DNA of 64,000 nt from Shouchella patagoniensis (GTDB lineage: Bacteria > Bacillota > Bacilli > Bacillales > Bacillaceae_D): the NCBI RefSeq assembly GCF_002019705.1, contig NZ_KV917377.1, positions 4,570,228 through 4,634,227 of the forward strand, given 5' to 3'. A program made the position numbers and the translations under genes. The notes under the pieces are model-generated. The model was not told the DNA's origin. It made no database searches and was given only the letters and a program-made list of their open reading frames with translations. Of this stretch, positions 23,935-33,891 are shown piece after piece (positions within the stretch are counted from its first letter, which is position 1; every line of letters starts with the position of its first letter).

Positions 23935-26900
23935 ATGGAAATAACTGAATATAACAAAAAACACGCGCAAGCGACTGCAACTATGTGGAATGAGAGTAGA
24001 AGTCATTTCGGTGGTGGAGAAGAAGTGGAAACCGCACAAGAACGGCATGAAAAAGAATGCAATTCAGGTAATATTGTTACGATGCTCGCACTCGAAGACG
24101 ATAAAGTAATAGGTTATTGCGGGTTATCAGAGTACAAGCAAGATAGCGGGGCGCTCTATATTCCGCTGCTTAATGCGCATCCAAATTATCTAGGAAAAGG
24201 AGTAGGGAAGGCACTCGTACTTGAAGCAATAAAGCGTACGTATGAAGCAGGTTGGCCACGGCTTGATTTATATACATGGCCAGGAAATACAAAAGCAGTG
24301 CCTCTTTATAAGCGCTGTGGATTTTTTTGGGAAGAACGCGAGGAAACCACTCATCTCATGAATTTTATTCCTCAGGTGTTAAATCACGATTTGATAAAAA
24401 AAACAGTCACCCCTGCCAATTGGTACGCGTCTTTGAAACGCGAACTTGCTGTTGAGCCTGATTGTGAAAAAACAATGGCTTCTCTGTTTATACTTATACA
24501 TTTGCTACAGGTGAAGAAACGATTACAGTCGGTATTGAACATGGTGGTCGTTCCATTTATAAAATTGAAACGGAAGCGTACAAGATTGAGTGGTTATTGC
24601 CTGAAAAACATTTATTTACACAAAAAGATTATCAAGCCAAACTTCTGGTGGAAAATAAAACAGGAAAGCAGCTTCATATTGTTGCAAAAGGTACAACCAC
24701 TGATAAACTGGGAATCGCAGTTGATCTTGATTTGAACGTGCAGGGACGGAGTGAATTCCTGCTTCCATTTCGCATTGATCCTATTGAAAACGTTACAAAT
24801 ACATCAGAGTGGAGAACACAGCTGATTTGCAAAGTGCCACTTCTTGTTAATGGTGTTCCTTGTCAACTAGCATGTGGTTATGCCATTAAAGAACCGTTGA
24901 AAATACAAGCTTTTATCAAAAAGGAAAAAGATCATTTAAGTGATCTAGCATTGGAAATAAGCAACCAACAAAACGAAGCCGTTCATGTAAATGTTGAATT
25001 GTTAAATTCGAATTTGATGATACCAATGAATCAAAACGCCAAGATCCATTTGAGAGCATTGGAAACTGGAGCTGTTCTTTTTCCTTTTGAGTTTAAGCGA
25101 TATGGAATAGAGCAGTTACCTTTAAAAATCAACTTGGAAACAAATGGTGTGGATCGAAATTATGAAACATCAACGCCACTAGTTATTGCAAACGAGACAA
25201 CGCTTGGTTATTTTGAACAGGCTGAACATTATACAATCGTAAACGGAAAAAATCAGATGGTTTATTATATTGAGTCGTTTGATATCTTATTAAATAGTGA
25301 TGGTGAACGAAGCCCTTGGATGATCCGCTATCCAACATTTGGCGAACCACTAAACGATGAGTTGGCAACAAAAGGGTGGGAAACGATACAGTTTCACGCC
25401 ACTAAGACAGCAGTTGAGACCAAAATGATTTTTCCGATTTTAGAGGGTGCAGCGCATATTGTGGCAAACTATCGTTGGCACTTAAATAAAATAGTAGAAA
25501 TAGAGATGTGTGTAGAAAATACAAGCAACCGGAACCTTGATTTAAGAAGCATGATTTTACCTATATATTTTTATCCAGATCATGTTTATTTACCTACAGA
25601 GACTGGCCTTTTACCTGTAAATCAAGTGAACAGCCAAGAGATAAAGGAGTTACCTCTAGACAAACAATCGGAAAAATGGGCCTTTCTTGCTTGGCACGGG
25701 CACAATCTTGGTATACGCACTGATTCTCAAGCAAAATGGCAAGAAATAAATCGTAGCCTAGGGTTACGCTGGCGAATTGATCCCGTAAAACCACAATCTG
25801 TAAGTAATCAAATGCAACTCACCCTGTACCCTAATGTATATGCGTCAGCAGAAACATTTGCTCAATCACTAGGTTATATGAAAACAAAGCGACCTCAACT
25901 TTTTGCCGAGTTTGCCAATCATGGATTTATAAAGACAAATCATTCAGTTCATATTCAAATTGAAACTGGAAAAAAAGAAGCAGATCAAGGACATATTTTA
26001 ATTCAGGAAGGAACAGAAACACGTTATCCATTTAAATCAAATACAGGTGAAATAAATGTAATGCACCAACCGCAAGCTACTACCTCAACTGTCCCGTTCT
26101 TGGTCCAATACAGTGGCAAGCTTTATGAAAAAAAGAGGGTTTTGCAAGGGGTTTATATTGGGAATGACCCGGTCGACTGTCGAATAGAGCAAGATCAAGA
26201 ATTATTGGTTCATGTTGTGTCAAATGGGGTGTTAACGTTTAAAGCTTCAAAAGAATATTACCCGACACTCTACTCTTTGCAAACGAAGCGTGAGTGGCTT
26301 GACAATCTTTATCCGAATCCCGGACCTAAAAGTTGGTGGAATCCATGGGGGGGTGGGATGATGACAATTCCTCATAACCTTCAGCTGCGTACCGTTATGA
26401 ATCAGAACCGAACAGTAAAGTTTGTGACAATGGTTGATCAATGGAATCAGCAATGGAGTGGTATTAAACTTTCGATTCAGTTTAACAATCATAAAGGATG
26501 GAATAAAGCAGAGTTTAATCAGTATTATGTGACTTTACCTGGTGCGAGTATCCTTGTGCATGTGAATGAACTAAATGGAGGACCTTCTCTTGTCGACCAA
26601 AAGCATTGGTTAACAGGTATTTTTTTCAACCGAGAAAATTTAGCGATTTATCCTCTTGATAATGATGATGAGTATTTTAAGCTAAATGGAGGGCAAACAG
26701 AATTAAGTGGTCTGTCTCTTCATGATGTCATTCGACTATACGACCAACAAGCAGACGAAACACTTGTTACGCTTGGACCAATGATGAATCGAGAATTCCG
26801 TGAAGACAAAGACGTGTTTGCTACAATGAATACGGAACCGTTAAAAAAATGGCCGGATGAGCAAAGGGTTATGTCGAAACCACAAGTGTTTGTCTGGACA

Positions 26901-26972
26901 AAAGGTTTATCTTCAAGCAATGGGTGGGAATGGCTAAATAGTGTAACGCTGAAGGAGGTAAGAGACGATTGA
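23935..26972 (+). pseudogene. Giant GNAT-fusion protein, interrupted by a -1 frameshift
   Basis: An acetyltransferase domain (residues 1-155; HPNYLGKGVGKALVLEAI acetyl-CoA loop, VPLYKRCGFFWEER) runs in one frame to about 24470. Sense then continues in another frame as NGFSVYTYTFATGEETITVGIEHGG and runs to 26972 as about 835 residues of beta-rich sequence with no recognised domain. The frames meet at a run of six A (24467-24472); one more A would give a single protein of about 1012 residues. ATG 23935 lies behind AAGGGGGG. Loss of one A, a base-calling error or slippage on the A-run are all possible. The amidohydrolase start overlaps the stop, so the two were made as a unit. Confidence 0.75.
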
Positions 26973-27829
26973 AAATAATAGATGCTCATGTCCATTTTTC
27001 TCAAATTGACGCTTTTAGAAAAACTGCGACTGAAATATCAACTATAGCGTATACACGTTCTGGTTTAGATACAGAATTGAAAGAAGCAAATGTGGTTGCT
27101 TCCGTTGGCATGGGTTTAGAGGAAAGCGTAAGTGGAGCATTTCCTGATGAAAACGCTCCTGCACTTATGGGGTTAACGATACCTAGTCGACCGCAAACAA
27201 TGGGGATTTGTATTGGAATCAATCCATTCGCTCTAACAAAAAATGAATTAGATTTACTTGATCAGGCTCTAACCAAACCTTATCATGTTGGCATAAAAAT
27301 CTATTTAGGTTATTATCCTTTTTATGCTTTTGATAAAGTGTATGCACCTGTTTATGAATTGGCAGCCAAACATAGCGTGCCAGTTGTATTCCATACCGGT
27401 GATACATATGCGGAAAATGCAATCTTGAAATATGCACATCCATTAACGATAGATGAGGTTGCTGTAAAAAATCGGAATGTTACGTTTGTAATGGCCCATT
27501 TAGGTGATCCTTGGTGTTTAAGTGCCGCTGAAGTCATCTATAAAAACCGTAATGTTTATGCTGATTTATCTGGTTTAATTGTCGGTGAAAAAAAGAAAGT
27601 AGCGAAGCATCAGCATAAAGATAATCACTATTTTGATCATTTTCGCCATGCTTTAATTTATGGTGATAGCTACGGTCGTTATATGTTTGGGACAGATTGG
27701 CCACTTGTACAAGTGCAGCCTTATGCAGAGTGGCTTGGTAGTATCATTCCTGAAGCATTTCACCAAGACTTTTTTTATGATACGGCTCTTTCTGTTTTTC
27801 CTAAACTCGAAGCTCTTTTAAACAACTAG
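26969..27829 (+). CDS. Amidohydrolase-family (TIM-barrel) metal-dependent hydrolase
   Basis: Amidohydrolase_2-type enzyme, 286 residues. Metal-site residues are visible in order: DAHVHF at the N-terminus, Lys in GIKIYLGYYP, His in VVFHTGDTY, His in VMAHLGDPW, and Asp in MFGTDWP. TTG start overlaps the stop of the upstream fusion gene and lies behind GGAGGTAAGAG, so the genes are translationally coupled. Substrate unknown; decarboxylase or lactonase activities also occur in this family. Confidence 0.82.
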   Translation: MKIIDAHVHFSQIDAFRKTATEISTIAYTRSGLDTELKEANVVASVGMGLEESVSGAFPDENAPALMGLTIPSRPQTMGICIGINPFALTKNELDLLDQALTKPYHVGIKIYLGYYPFYAFDKVYAPVYELAAKHSVPVVFHTGDTYAENAILKYAHPLTIDEVAVKNRNVTFVMAHLGDPWCLSAAEVIYKNRNVYADLSGLIVGEKKKVAKHQHKDNHYFDHFRHALIYGDSYGRYMFGTDWPLVQVQPYAEWLGSIIPEAFHQDFFYDTALSVFPKLEALLNN

Positions 27830-27839
27830 TCATATGCAT

Positions 27840-27881
27840 CCCTCTTCGTTCATAAGCTTAATCGAGCGAAGGGGGTTTTTT
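27840..27881 (+). terminator. Terminator after the amidohydrolase gene
   Basis: CCCTCTTCG (27840-27848) pairs with CGAAGGGGG (27867-27875), one G-U; six T follow. Confidence 0.8.
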
Positions 27882-27883
27882 AA

Positions 27884-27988
27884 ATGATTAAAAAATGGAC
27901 AAGCTTACATCGTGGAGAAAAGTGCATTGTTTTACTTGGTGTGTTAACAGTAGGTGCGATAACCACGAGTCTTTTTTATGGGATTTAA
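27884..27988 (+). CDS. Possible 34-aa single-span membrane peptide
   Basis: Reads MIKKWTSLHRGEK then a hydrophobic stretch (CIVLLGVLTVGAITTSLFYG). The ATG comes 8 bases after AAGGGGG, which is also the 3' arm of the upstream terminator, so translation would require read-through or a local promoter. Positive-inside charge pattern fits a small membrane protein. Weakly supported. Confidence 0.35.
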   Translation: MIKKWTSLHRGEKCIVLLGVLTVGAITTSLFYGI

Positions 27989-28066
27989 CACGTGCAAAAA
28001 TCTGAAAAAAGTGATAGAATTCATATTGTTACGGATTCCGAAATAATTTGAATTCAGGAGGATATC

Positions 28067-29827
28067 ATGACTTTTCCAATTAAATGGGATTTAGAATCAA
28101 TTTTTAAAGGTGGAAGTGATTCGCAAGAATTCACTGAATTCTTGCGCGAAACGGATAATCGAATGAATCAATGGATTCAGCGACGTGATGAAATGACCAT
28201 AGAAGAACTTGTTCGAGCGATTGAATCAATTAGCCCGCGACTTAGACAGACAGGGGCATTTGTTTCATGTTTAACAGCACAAAATGTTAAGGATAAGCAA
28301 GCACTTCTACTAGCAGAAAAAGTTCAGGAACAACAAGTAAAAGCACAAAAACTTCATTTGGTGCTAGAAGAAAAAGTTGGACAATTAGATGAAGAACAGT
28401 TCAAACAGCTACTGAAAGTAGACGCAGTCAAACCTTCTGCTTTTATGCTTGAAAAAACGCGTAAACTTTCAGAGGATAAGATGAGTTCAGAGAAAGAAGA
28501 GTTAGCTGCTAAACTAGCAAAAGATGGCTATCACGCATGGGGTTCTGTCTATAATGAAGCCGTGGGACGGATGGAAATTCCATTTGATGAAGATGGTGAA
28601 ACAAAGAATCTATCCGCAGGACAATTACATAATCGGCTTGGAAGCACGGATCGTTCCGTTCGCGAAAGAGCCTTTGCCGCCTCCCAAGCTGCATGGGAAG
28701 AACAGTCACCATTGTTCACGCAAACACTTAACCGACTTTCAGGTTTCCGTCTCAAGCTCTATGAAGAGCGTGGGTGGGAGAATGCATTAAAGGAGCCCCT
28801 TGACCTGAACTTAATGACAGAAGCAACGCTTACGACAATGTGGGATACTATCATAAAAAATAAACCTGAATTATACGCATATATGGACAAAAAAGCAGAG
28901 CTACTCGGAATTAATCAACTAGCGCTCCATGATGTAGGGGCACCGTTACCAGTTGGTGATGATTCTAAAAATCATATCCCATATGCAAAAGCATGTGAGT
29001 TGATCGTTAAACATTTTAAACGCTTTAGTCCGAAGATGGCTGATTTTGCTGAGATGGCTTTACGAGATGGCTGGGTTGAAGCAGAGAACCGTGCTGGAAA
29101 GCGACCAGGCGGATTTTGTACTAGTTTTCCAGTGAATCAAGAATCACGCATCTTTATGACTTACGATGGATCAATGTCAAATGTGGCTACATTAGCGCAT
29201 GAGCTGGGCCATGCTTACCATAGCTGGTGTCTTAAGGACAATGAAGTCCAATCACAAAAACAATATCCAATGAGCATTGCTGAGACGGCGTCAACGTTTG
29301 CAGAGATGATTGTTGCCGACGCGCTTGTTGATGAAGCGGATAGTGATGATGTGAAACAAATGTTAATCGAAAATAAATTATCTCGATCATTGGCGTTTTT
29401 CATGAATATTCATTCTCGTTTTTTATTTGAAACACGATTCTATGAAGAACGTAAGGATGGTATTGTACCTACGGAAAGATTAAACGAATTAATGGTTGAA
29501 GCGCAAAAAGAAGCATACGGTGAAAAAATCTCCTCTTATGACCCGTATTTCTGGGCGTCTAAATTACATTTCCATATAACAGGACAGCCGTTCTACAACT
29601 TCCCTTATACATTTGGTTATTTATTTAGCATGGGAATCTATGCAAGAGCGTTAAAGTCAGAAGTCTCTTTCGAGGAATCCTATATTGCTCTTTTGCAAGA
29701 TAGTGGAAGTATGACTGTAGAGGCACTTGCACAAAAACATTTGAATGTTGATTTAACGAAACCAGACTTCTGGCAAGAAGCGATCGATGTCATTATCAAA
29801 GACATTCGTCAGTTTATAAAGGCGTAA
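28067..29827 (+). CDS. pepF: Oligoendopeptidase F-type M3 metallopeptidase
   Basis: Cytoplasmic zinc peptidase that degrades oligopeptides; related to B. subtilis YusX. 586 residues. N-terminal helical M3 domain, then zinc motif LAHELGHAYHS (HExxH) with the downstream Glu in SIAETASTFAEM. AGGAGGATATC gives a clear start. Monocistronic between its own promoter region and a terminator. Confidence 0.92.
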   Translation: MTFPIKWDLESIFKGGSDSQEFTEFLRETDNRMNQWIQRRDEMTIEELVRAIESISPRLRQTGAFVSCLTAQNVKDKQALLLAEKVQEQQVKAQKLHLVLEEKVGQLDEEQFKQLLKVDAVKPSAFMLEKTRKLSEDKMSSEKEELAAKLAKDGYHAWGSVYNEAVGRMEIPFDEDGETKNLSAGQLHNRLGSTDRSVRERAFAASQAAWEEQSPLFTQTLNRLSGFRLKLYEERGWENALKEPLDLNLMTEATLTTMWDTIIKNKPELYAYMDKKAELLGINQLALHDVGAPLPVGDDSKNHIPYAKACELIVKHFKRFSPKMADFAEMALRDGWVEAENRAGKRPGGFCTSFPVNQESRIFMTYDGSMSNVATLAHELGHAYHSWCLKDNEVQSQKQYPMSIAETASTFAEMIVADALVDEADSDDVKQMLIENKLSRSLAFFMNIHSRFLFETRFYEERKDGIVPTERLNELMVEAQKEAYGEKISSYDPYFWASKLHFHITGQPFYNFPYTFGYLFSMGIYARALKSEVSFEESYIALLQDSGSMTVEALAQKHLNVDLTKPDFWQEAIDVIIKDIRQFIKA

Positions 29828-29838
29828 TTAAAAAATAG

Positions 29839-29873
29839 ACCACTCTCTGTCAAGATGATGAGAGTGGTTTTTG
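29839..29873 (+). terminator. Terminator after pepF
   Basis: ACCACTCTC (29839-29847) with GAGAGTGGT (29860-29868), T-run follows. Confidence 0.88.
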
Positions 29874-30238
29874 TGTTTGAATTTTCAAATAACGGGAACG
29901 ATTTTTAAGAAAGAACAACTAAGAAAGCGTTTGATAATACTTGGTAGATTGACAATAATAAACCAAAGTTAAGTAAAGTGGTACACAGTCGATCATCACA
30001 CAAGGTATAATAAAGCAGATAACCGTTCTTATTGAAAACAGAAAAATACAGTTGGTAGTAGTATAGATGAAAAATCATATATAACGCAGATATGCACTTG
30101 GCAATGCTAAGATTGAGAATGCCGCTAAAAAAAATGTTAATACAAAAAATGACCTAATGATGAGGTTCTTTCAATGGACAGATTGTCTGCAAAGAGAAAA
30201 AAGTCTTCGAAAGTACATGATCGAAAGGGGTAATAAAA
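29874..30238 (+). other. Intergenic region with a possible 19-codon upstream ORF
   Basis: A/T-rich, no recognisable gene. At its end, ATG 30174 behind GAGGTT opens a 19-residue, very basic frame (MDRLSAKRKKSSKVHDRKG) ending at 30233, five bases before the lipoprotein start; it could couple translation. No strong promoter was recognised. Confidence 0.3.
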
Positions 30239-31165
30239 GTGAAGAGAAAAAGTATCCTGATTTTATTTAGTGTGGCAGCGCTAACAGCATGTTCGACGAA
30301 TAACATAAACTCTGAAAATGAGGCAAATGGTGAAGGAAATGATGGCAATAATGAAGGCACCAGTGAAGTGGAATCAGATTCTGACGGCGATAATAAGAGT
30401 GAAGAACGAACAAATGAAAATGAACAAAGTAATGATGATGCAGTAAAAGAAGAAAACGAGAACAATGAGAATGAAGGATCTCATAGTGAAGATGAGCTGA
30501 ATGAGAACGTTTCCGAGGGTGATCAAGCTGACAACAATACTGCGTTAACACCAGAAGGTATAATTGAAGCCGCGATTGAGGCTCAAGAACAATTAGAGAG
30601 TTTTTCCCTTGAGTGGACGTATCATGATATTGATGAAGATGGGGTTGTGCTTGAAGCTAGAGATTATGAACTGCTTCATTATTATAAAAATCATGATGGA
30701 GCCGATTACTTTTATCGAGATGCGACCGGTTCTGATGAAGAAGGAAATGCATTTGTTGTGCAAGAAGCACAAACACCAGCTGAAAGAATTTTTTATCGTG
30801 ACCTTGATAATGAAGTTGTTATTATGGACGCCGGCGATGAGTATGCCCCGCCGGTTGCGCGTCTGCCGTTAGAGAATCTTTTTCTTAGTGAAGATAGTGA
30901 CTTTGAATTAACGTATGAAGGTGTATTTGAAATCGACGGGTATAAAGCGCATCATATTCATGCTATTTCAGAGTCTAGAAACGTAGAGACAAACATGTGG
31001 TTTGATACAACAACAGGTTTGCAAGTGAGACAAAGTGAGTATTATGTTGGGCATGTTGGAATTGTCTCACGATTAACGATGATTGAAACAGATATCGAAT
31101 TTGATGAATCAATGTTTAAATTCACTTATCCTACAGGTGTTCAAGTCCGTGAAAATAATGAATGA
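30239..31165 (+). CDS. Lipoprotein with acidic linker and LolA-like domain
   Basis: Membrane-anchored extracytoplasmic protein of 308 residues. Lipobox LTAC places the lipidated Cys at 18. Residues 20-100 are low-complexity Glu/Asn/Asp/Ser, a likely spacer through the wall. Residues 105-308 look like the LolA-like fold of Bacillus lipoproteins (IIEAAIEAQEQLESFSLEW, then beta strands, NMWFDTTTGLQVRQSEYY). GTG 30239 is the start. Function unknown. Confidence 0.75.
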   Translation: MKRKSILILFSVAALTACSTNNINSENEANGEGNDGNNEGTSEVESDSDGDNKSEERTNENEQSNDDAVKEENENNENEGSHSEDELNENVSEGDQADNNTALTPEGIIEAAIEAQEQLESFSLEWTYHDIDEDGVVLEARDYELLHYYKNHDGADYFYRDATGSDEEGNAFVVQEAQTPAERIFYRDLDNEVVIMDAGDEYAPPVARLPLENLFLSEDSDFELTYEGVFEIDGYKAHHIHAISESRNVETNMWFDTTTGLQVRQSEYYVGHVGIVSRLTMIETDIEFDESMFKFTYPTGVQVRENNE

Positions 31166-31191
31166 GGAGGCAATTGCCTCCTCATTTTTTT
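31161..31191. terminator. Bidirectional terminator
   Basis: ATGAGGAGGCAA and TTGCCTCCTCAT form a perfect palindrome with T-run; serves the lipoprotein gene and ythB. Confidence 0.85.
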
Positions 31192-31192
31192 A

Positions 31193-32230
31193 TTAATAAT
31201 CGTGTCCGTCGCTTTGTAAGTAAGCTTTGTCTTTGAAAAATAAACGCCAAAACCAGATAAATACAGGAATCAGGATAGCCAGCCCTATGATAAAGCCAAT
31301 GAGTAAGTAGCGAAACATGGTTTCATTAGTGAAGGCATCATAAATAGTCACATCAGGGTAAAGTAGGTAGGGCAAATGCGCCATACCGTAAGCAAGGCTT
31401 GCTAAGCCAAATTGTACAATAATGAGTAAAAGCGCGGCTCTAGGTTGACCGAGTTCTTTATTTTTAGAAGGCCACCAAAGGGCACTATAACCAAGGGCAA
31501 AGGCAAAAAGAGATACAGTATACCAACCCCAGAGGTCGAGAAAATTCTCAAACATCCAAGGTGCTTCTGGAATTAACGTAAAGATAGCTGCAATCGCAAA
31601 AACAAGAGTTAATGGACCGAGCAATAATGCATTTTTACGATAAATCAGTGCTGTTTTTATATCACCCGATTCCTTCGAGTAATCAGCCATAAAAAGAGAA
31701 GAAATAAACAGCTCTGTCATTAGTCCAAACCCTAAATGTGTATAAAACGCTGGGCTTGAAAAAAGTTCATTCACAAGGATGTATTGACGGTCATCGGCGA
31801 CGGTGACAAATCCTCCAATCGCTGCAGGGAGAATACTGATCAAAATGGCTGGGATGACTAAACCACACATTCCGGACACAAACGTAAGCAACCGGGAATA
31901 TTTCTCTGTGCTAAAAGCGTACACCATAAAAGCGCTACGAATTGTTAAAAGCAGTAAGACAAGACAAAAAGGGACGATCATTAGCGTTCCTAGTGTCGGT
32001 GCTGCACCAGGAAAGAGAGCCACAAAAGCCACAACAAGCAACACGAGAAAAACGTTTGTTACTTTCCAAGCAGGAGAGAGAAAGTTATTTGCAATGGTTG
32101 TAGCTTCTAAATTATCTCGACGTTGAAAATACATTGCCCAAAAACCCGTACCAAAATCGATTGAACCAGCAACAGCATAAATAAACAACAACACCCAAAT
32201 TAATAGGGTAGCAATATAAACAGATTCCAT
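31193..32230 (-). CDS. ythB: Cytochrome bd-like oxidase subunit II
   Basis: Integral membrane subunit of the YthAB quinol oxidase. 345 residues with eight or nine hydrophobic helices; SIDFGTGFWAMYF near the N-terminus and FLSPAWKVTNVF are subunit II signatures in the YthB branch. It starts 15 bases after ythA, forming a two-gene operon on the minus strand. Confidence 0.88.
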   Translation of the reverse strand: MESVYIATLLIWVLLFIYAVAGSIDFGTGFWAMYFQRRDNLEATTIANNFLSPAWKVTNVFLVLLVVAFVALFPGAAPTLGTLMIVPFCLVLLLLTIRSAFMVYAFSTEKYSRLLTFVSGMCGLVIPAILISILPAAIGGFVTVADDRQYILVNELFSSPAFYTHLGFGLMTELFISSLFMADYSKESGDIKTALIYRKNALLLGPLTLVFAIAAIFTLIPEAPWMFENFLDLWGWYTVSLFAFALGYSALWWPSKNKELGQPRAALLLIIVQFGLASLAYGMAHLPYLLYPDVTIYDAFTNETMFRYLLIGFIIGLAILIPVFIWFWRLFFKDKAYLQSDGHDY

Positions 32231-32245
32231 AAAATCCTCCTTATG

Positions 32246-33586
32246 TTATGAAGCTGATGCACCCATATCTTGACTTAATGGGTTTCGTTTAAAATAGAAA
32301 TAAAGCACCAGGCTTGTAATCACAAGAAGCACGGCGTAAAGTACGGCAAACAAGAAGAAAATTAAACCAAGATTGCCAGAACTTGTGGCAGCATCTGATG
32401 TCCGCTGAACATCAAAAATTGTCCAAGGTTGGCGTCCTGTGCAACTGAAAATCCAGCCTGTTTCAATCCCAATCATTGCTAAGGGACCAGAAGCAACAAA
32501 GGCTGCTAGAAGCCATTTTGGAAAAACAAATGTTTCTTTTTTTCTCTTAATAAACCAATACAAAAGACCAATGCCTGAAATGGCAATAAGACCACCACCG
32601 ATAAAAACCATCACATTGAATAAGGTGTGCACAAATAAGGGAGGCCAGTTTTCTTCTGGAAAATCATTTAATCCTTGGATAACGGCATCTGTATCGTACG
32701 TGGCTAACCAACTTAACATAGCGGGGAACTCGATGCCGCCGATAACTTCGTTAGCTTCAGGACTTGGTGTTCCAAATAAAGTAAGAGGTGCTTCTGATTG
32801 AGTTTCAAATAACCCTTCAGCTGCTGCTAATTTAATAGGAATTTCTTCATAAAGCATGACAGTTGTATCATGGCCAGTTAGTCCAGTCCATGCAGACATT
32901 AAAAAAGCGAACACAAGCGTTAAGAGCAATCCTTTATGGTGGTAACTTCGCTCACGTTGTGAAATGTTTGGTTTCATTAATTTATAGGCAGCTACAGCAA
33001 CCAAAACAAAAGCCCCGGTCATATAAGCTGTACTAACTACGTGAAATGATGTAGACCAAAAACTTGGTGATAATGCTGCAGCAAGGGGATCAACATTTTC
33101 AATAGAGCCATTAATGATCTCAAATCCTTGTGGTGTGTTCATCCATGAGTGTGCGCTAGTAATAAGAACAGCAGACGCGACTGCACCTAAGGCAATAAAG
33201 AACGAACTAACGATTCTCATTGGAGTAGTAAGACGGTCAGCCGCATAAACATAAATCGCCAGAAAGAGTGATTCTAAAAAGAAGGCAAATATTTCGATTT
33301 GAAATGGTAAAGCAATTACTTGTCCTACAATTTCCATAAAACCAGGCCATAGTAAAGACAACATGACTGCCACAATTGTTCCCGTGGGAATAGCAACGCC
33401 GAGTAAAATGGCAAGTCCCTTCGTTAATCGCTTAGCAAGTACTGCATAATCATTATCTTTTCGAATAACGCGCATCAATTCTGAGAAAAAAATAACGAGT
33501 GAGATCCCGACGGTTAAAGTAGCGAAGATAATATGGAATGCCATTGACGTCCCAAATAACATTCTAGATAATAAAACGTTATCCAT
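32246..33586 (-). CDS. ythA: Cytochrome bd-like oxidase subunit I
   Basis: Heme-bearing quinol oxidase subunit. The start at MDNVLLSRMLFG (33586) has GGGG 6 bases upstream; earlier in-frame starts lack one. Nine or so helices; heme-ligand His in AFHIIFATL and in SFHVVSTAYMTG. The bd hallmark GRQPW is present, but the Glu that normally precedes it (GWxxxExGRQPW) is Cys here (GWIFSCTGRQPW). The short Q-loop matches the YthA/cyanide-insensitive branch rather than CydA; B. subtilis YthAB has been linked to a bb'-type oxidase. Confidence 0.88.
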   Translation of the reverse strand: MDNVLLSRMLFGTSMAFHIIFATLTVGISLVIFFSELMRVIRKDNDYAVLAKRLTKGLAILLGVAIPTGTIVAVMLSLLWPGFMEIVGQVIALPFQIEIFAFFLESLFLAIYVYAADRLTTPMRIVSSFFIALGAVASAVLITSAHSWMNTPQGFEIINGSIENVDPLAAALSPSFWSTSFHVVSTAYMTGAFVLVAVAAYKLMKPNISQRERSYHHKGLLLTLVFAFLMSAWTGLTGHDTTVMLYEEIPIKLAAAEGLFETQSEAPLTLFGTPSPEANEVIGGIEFPAMLSWLATYDTDAVIQGLNDFPEENWPPLFVHTLFNVMVFIGGGLIAISGIGLLYWFIKRKKETFVFPKWLLAAFVASGPLAMIGIETGWIFSCTGRQPWTIFDVQRTSDAATSSGNLGLIFFLFAVLYAVLLVITSLVLYFYFKRNPLSQDMGASAS

Positions 33587-33643
33587 ACAAAGCCCCATTT
33601 CCAAGTTTTATGAGGTTACTTTGCGCAATTTATATGAACCTAT

Positions 33644-33673
33644 ACAAAAAAAACGAGCCTAAAATCGGCTCGT
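33644..33673 (-). terminator. Terminator of the FbpB-like gene
   Basis: ACGAGCC (33653-33659) with GGCTCGT (33667-33673); on the minus strand a run of eight T follows. It overlaps the stop codon. Confidence 0.85.
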
Positions 33674-33829
33674 TCTGTAATTTTTTGTTTTTTTACTTGG
33701 ATCGTTCTTTTTTTGGGCACGTTCATAAAGTTTATCATCAATCTTTATGAGTGCTTCAGGATCGTTTAAAAGCTCATCACGATTTTGTGCAATTAAATCT
33801 TCGTAACGAACTAAATGTCGTTTTCTCAT
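33659..33829 (-). CDS. FbpB-like Fur-regulated basic protein
   Basis: A 56-residue basic protein (MRKRHLVRYEDLIAQNRDE..., LLNDPEALIKIDDKLYER) with the core pattern of the FbpB/FbpC family, which in B. subtilis helps the iron-sparing sRNA FsrA. Start at 33829 follows AAGGTGATAGC. A promoter lies upstream and overlaps a weak Fur-box-like sequence. Longer than FbpB itself, with an extra basic tail. Assignment is by pattern only. Confidence 0.65.
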   Translation of the reverse strand: MRKRHLVRYEDLIAQNRDELLNDPEALIKIDDKLYERAQKKNDPSKKTKNYRTSRF

Positions 33830-33863
33830 GCTATCACCTTTATTCTGAATATTTCTTATCATT

Positions 33864-33891
33864 AGTATACCATGTATTTTTTCGTTTACAA
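33864..33891 (-). promoter_or_regulatory. Promoter of the FbpB-like gene
   Basis: On the minus strand TTGTAA (33891-33886), 16-base spacer, TATACT (33869-33864). Directly downstream TGATAAG-A-AATATTC matches a Fur/7-1-7 box at about 10 of 14 positions, too weak to call alone. Confidence 0.55.

Noticed and set aside
24464..24475. Programmed -1 frameshifting at the A-run
   Set aside because: The zero-frame codons GAA AAA ACA do not form a canonical X-XXY-YYZ heptamer and no downstream stimulator was obvious; mutation or sequencing error is simpler.
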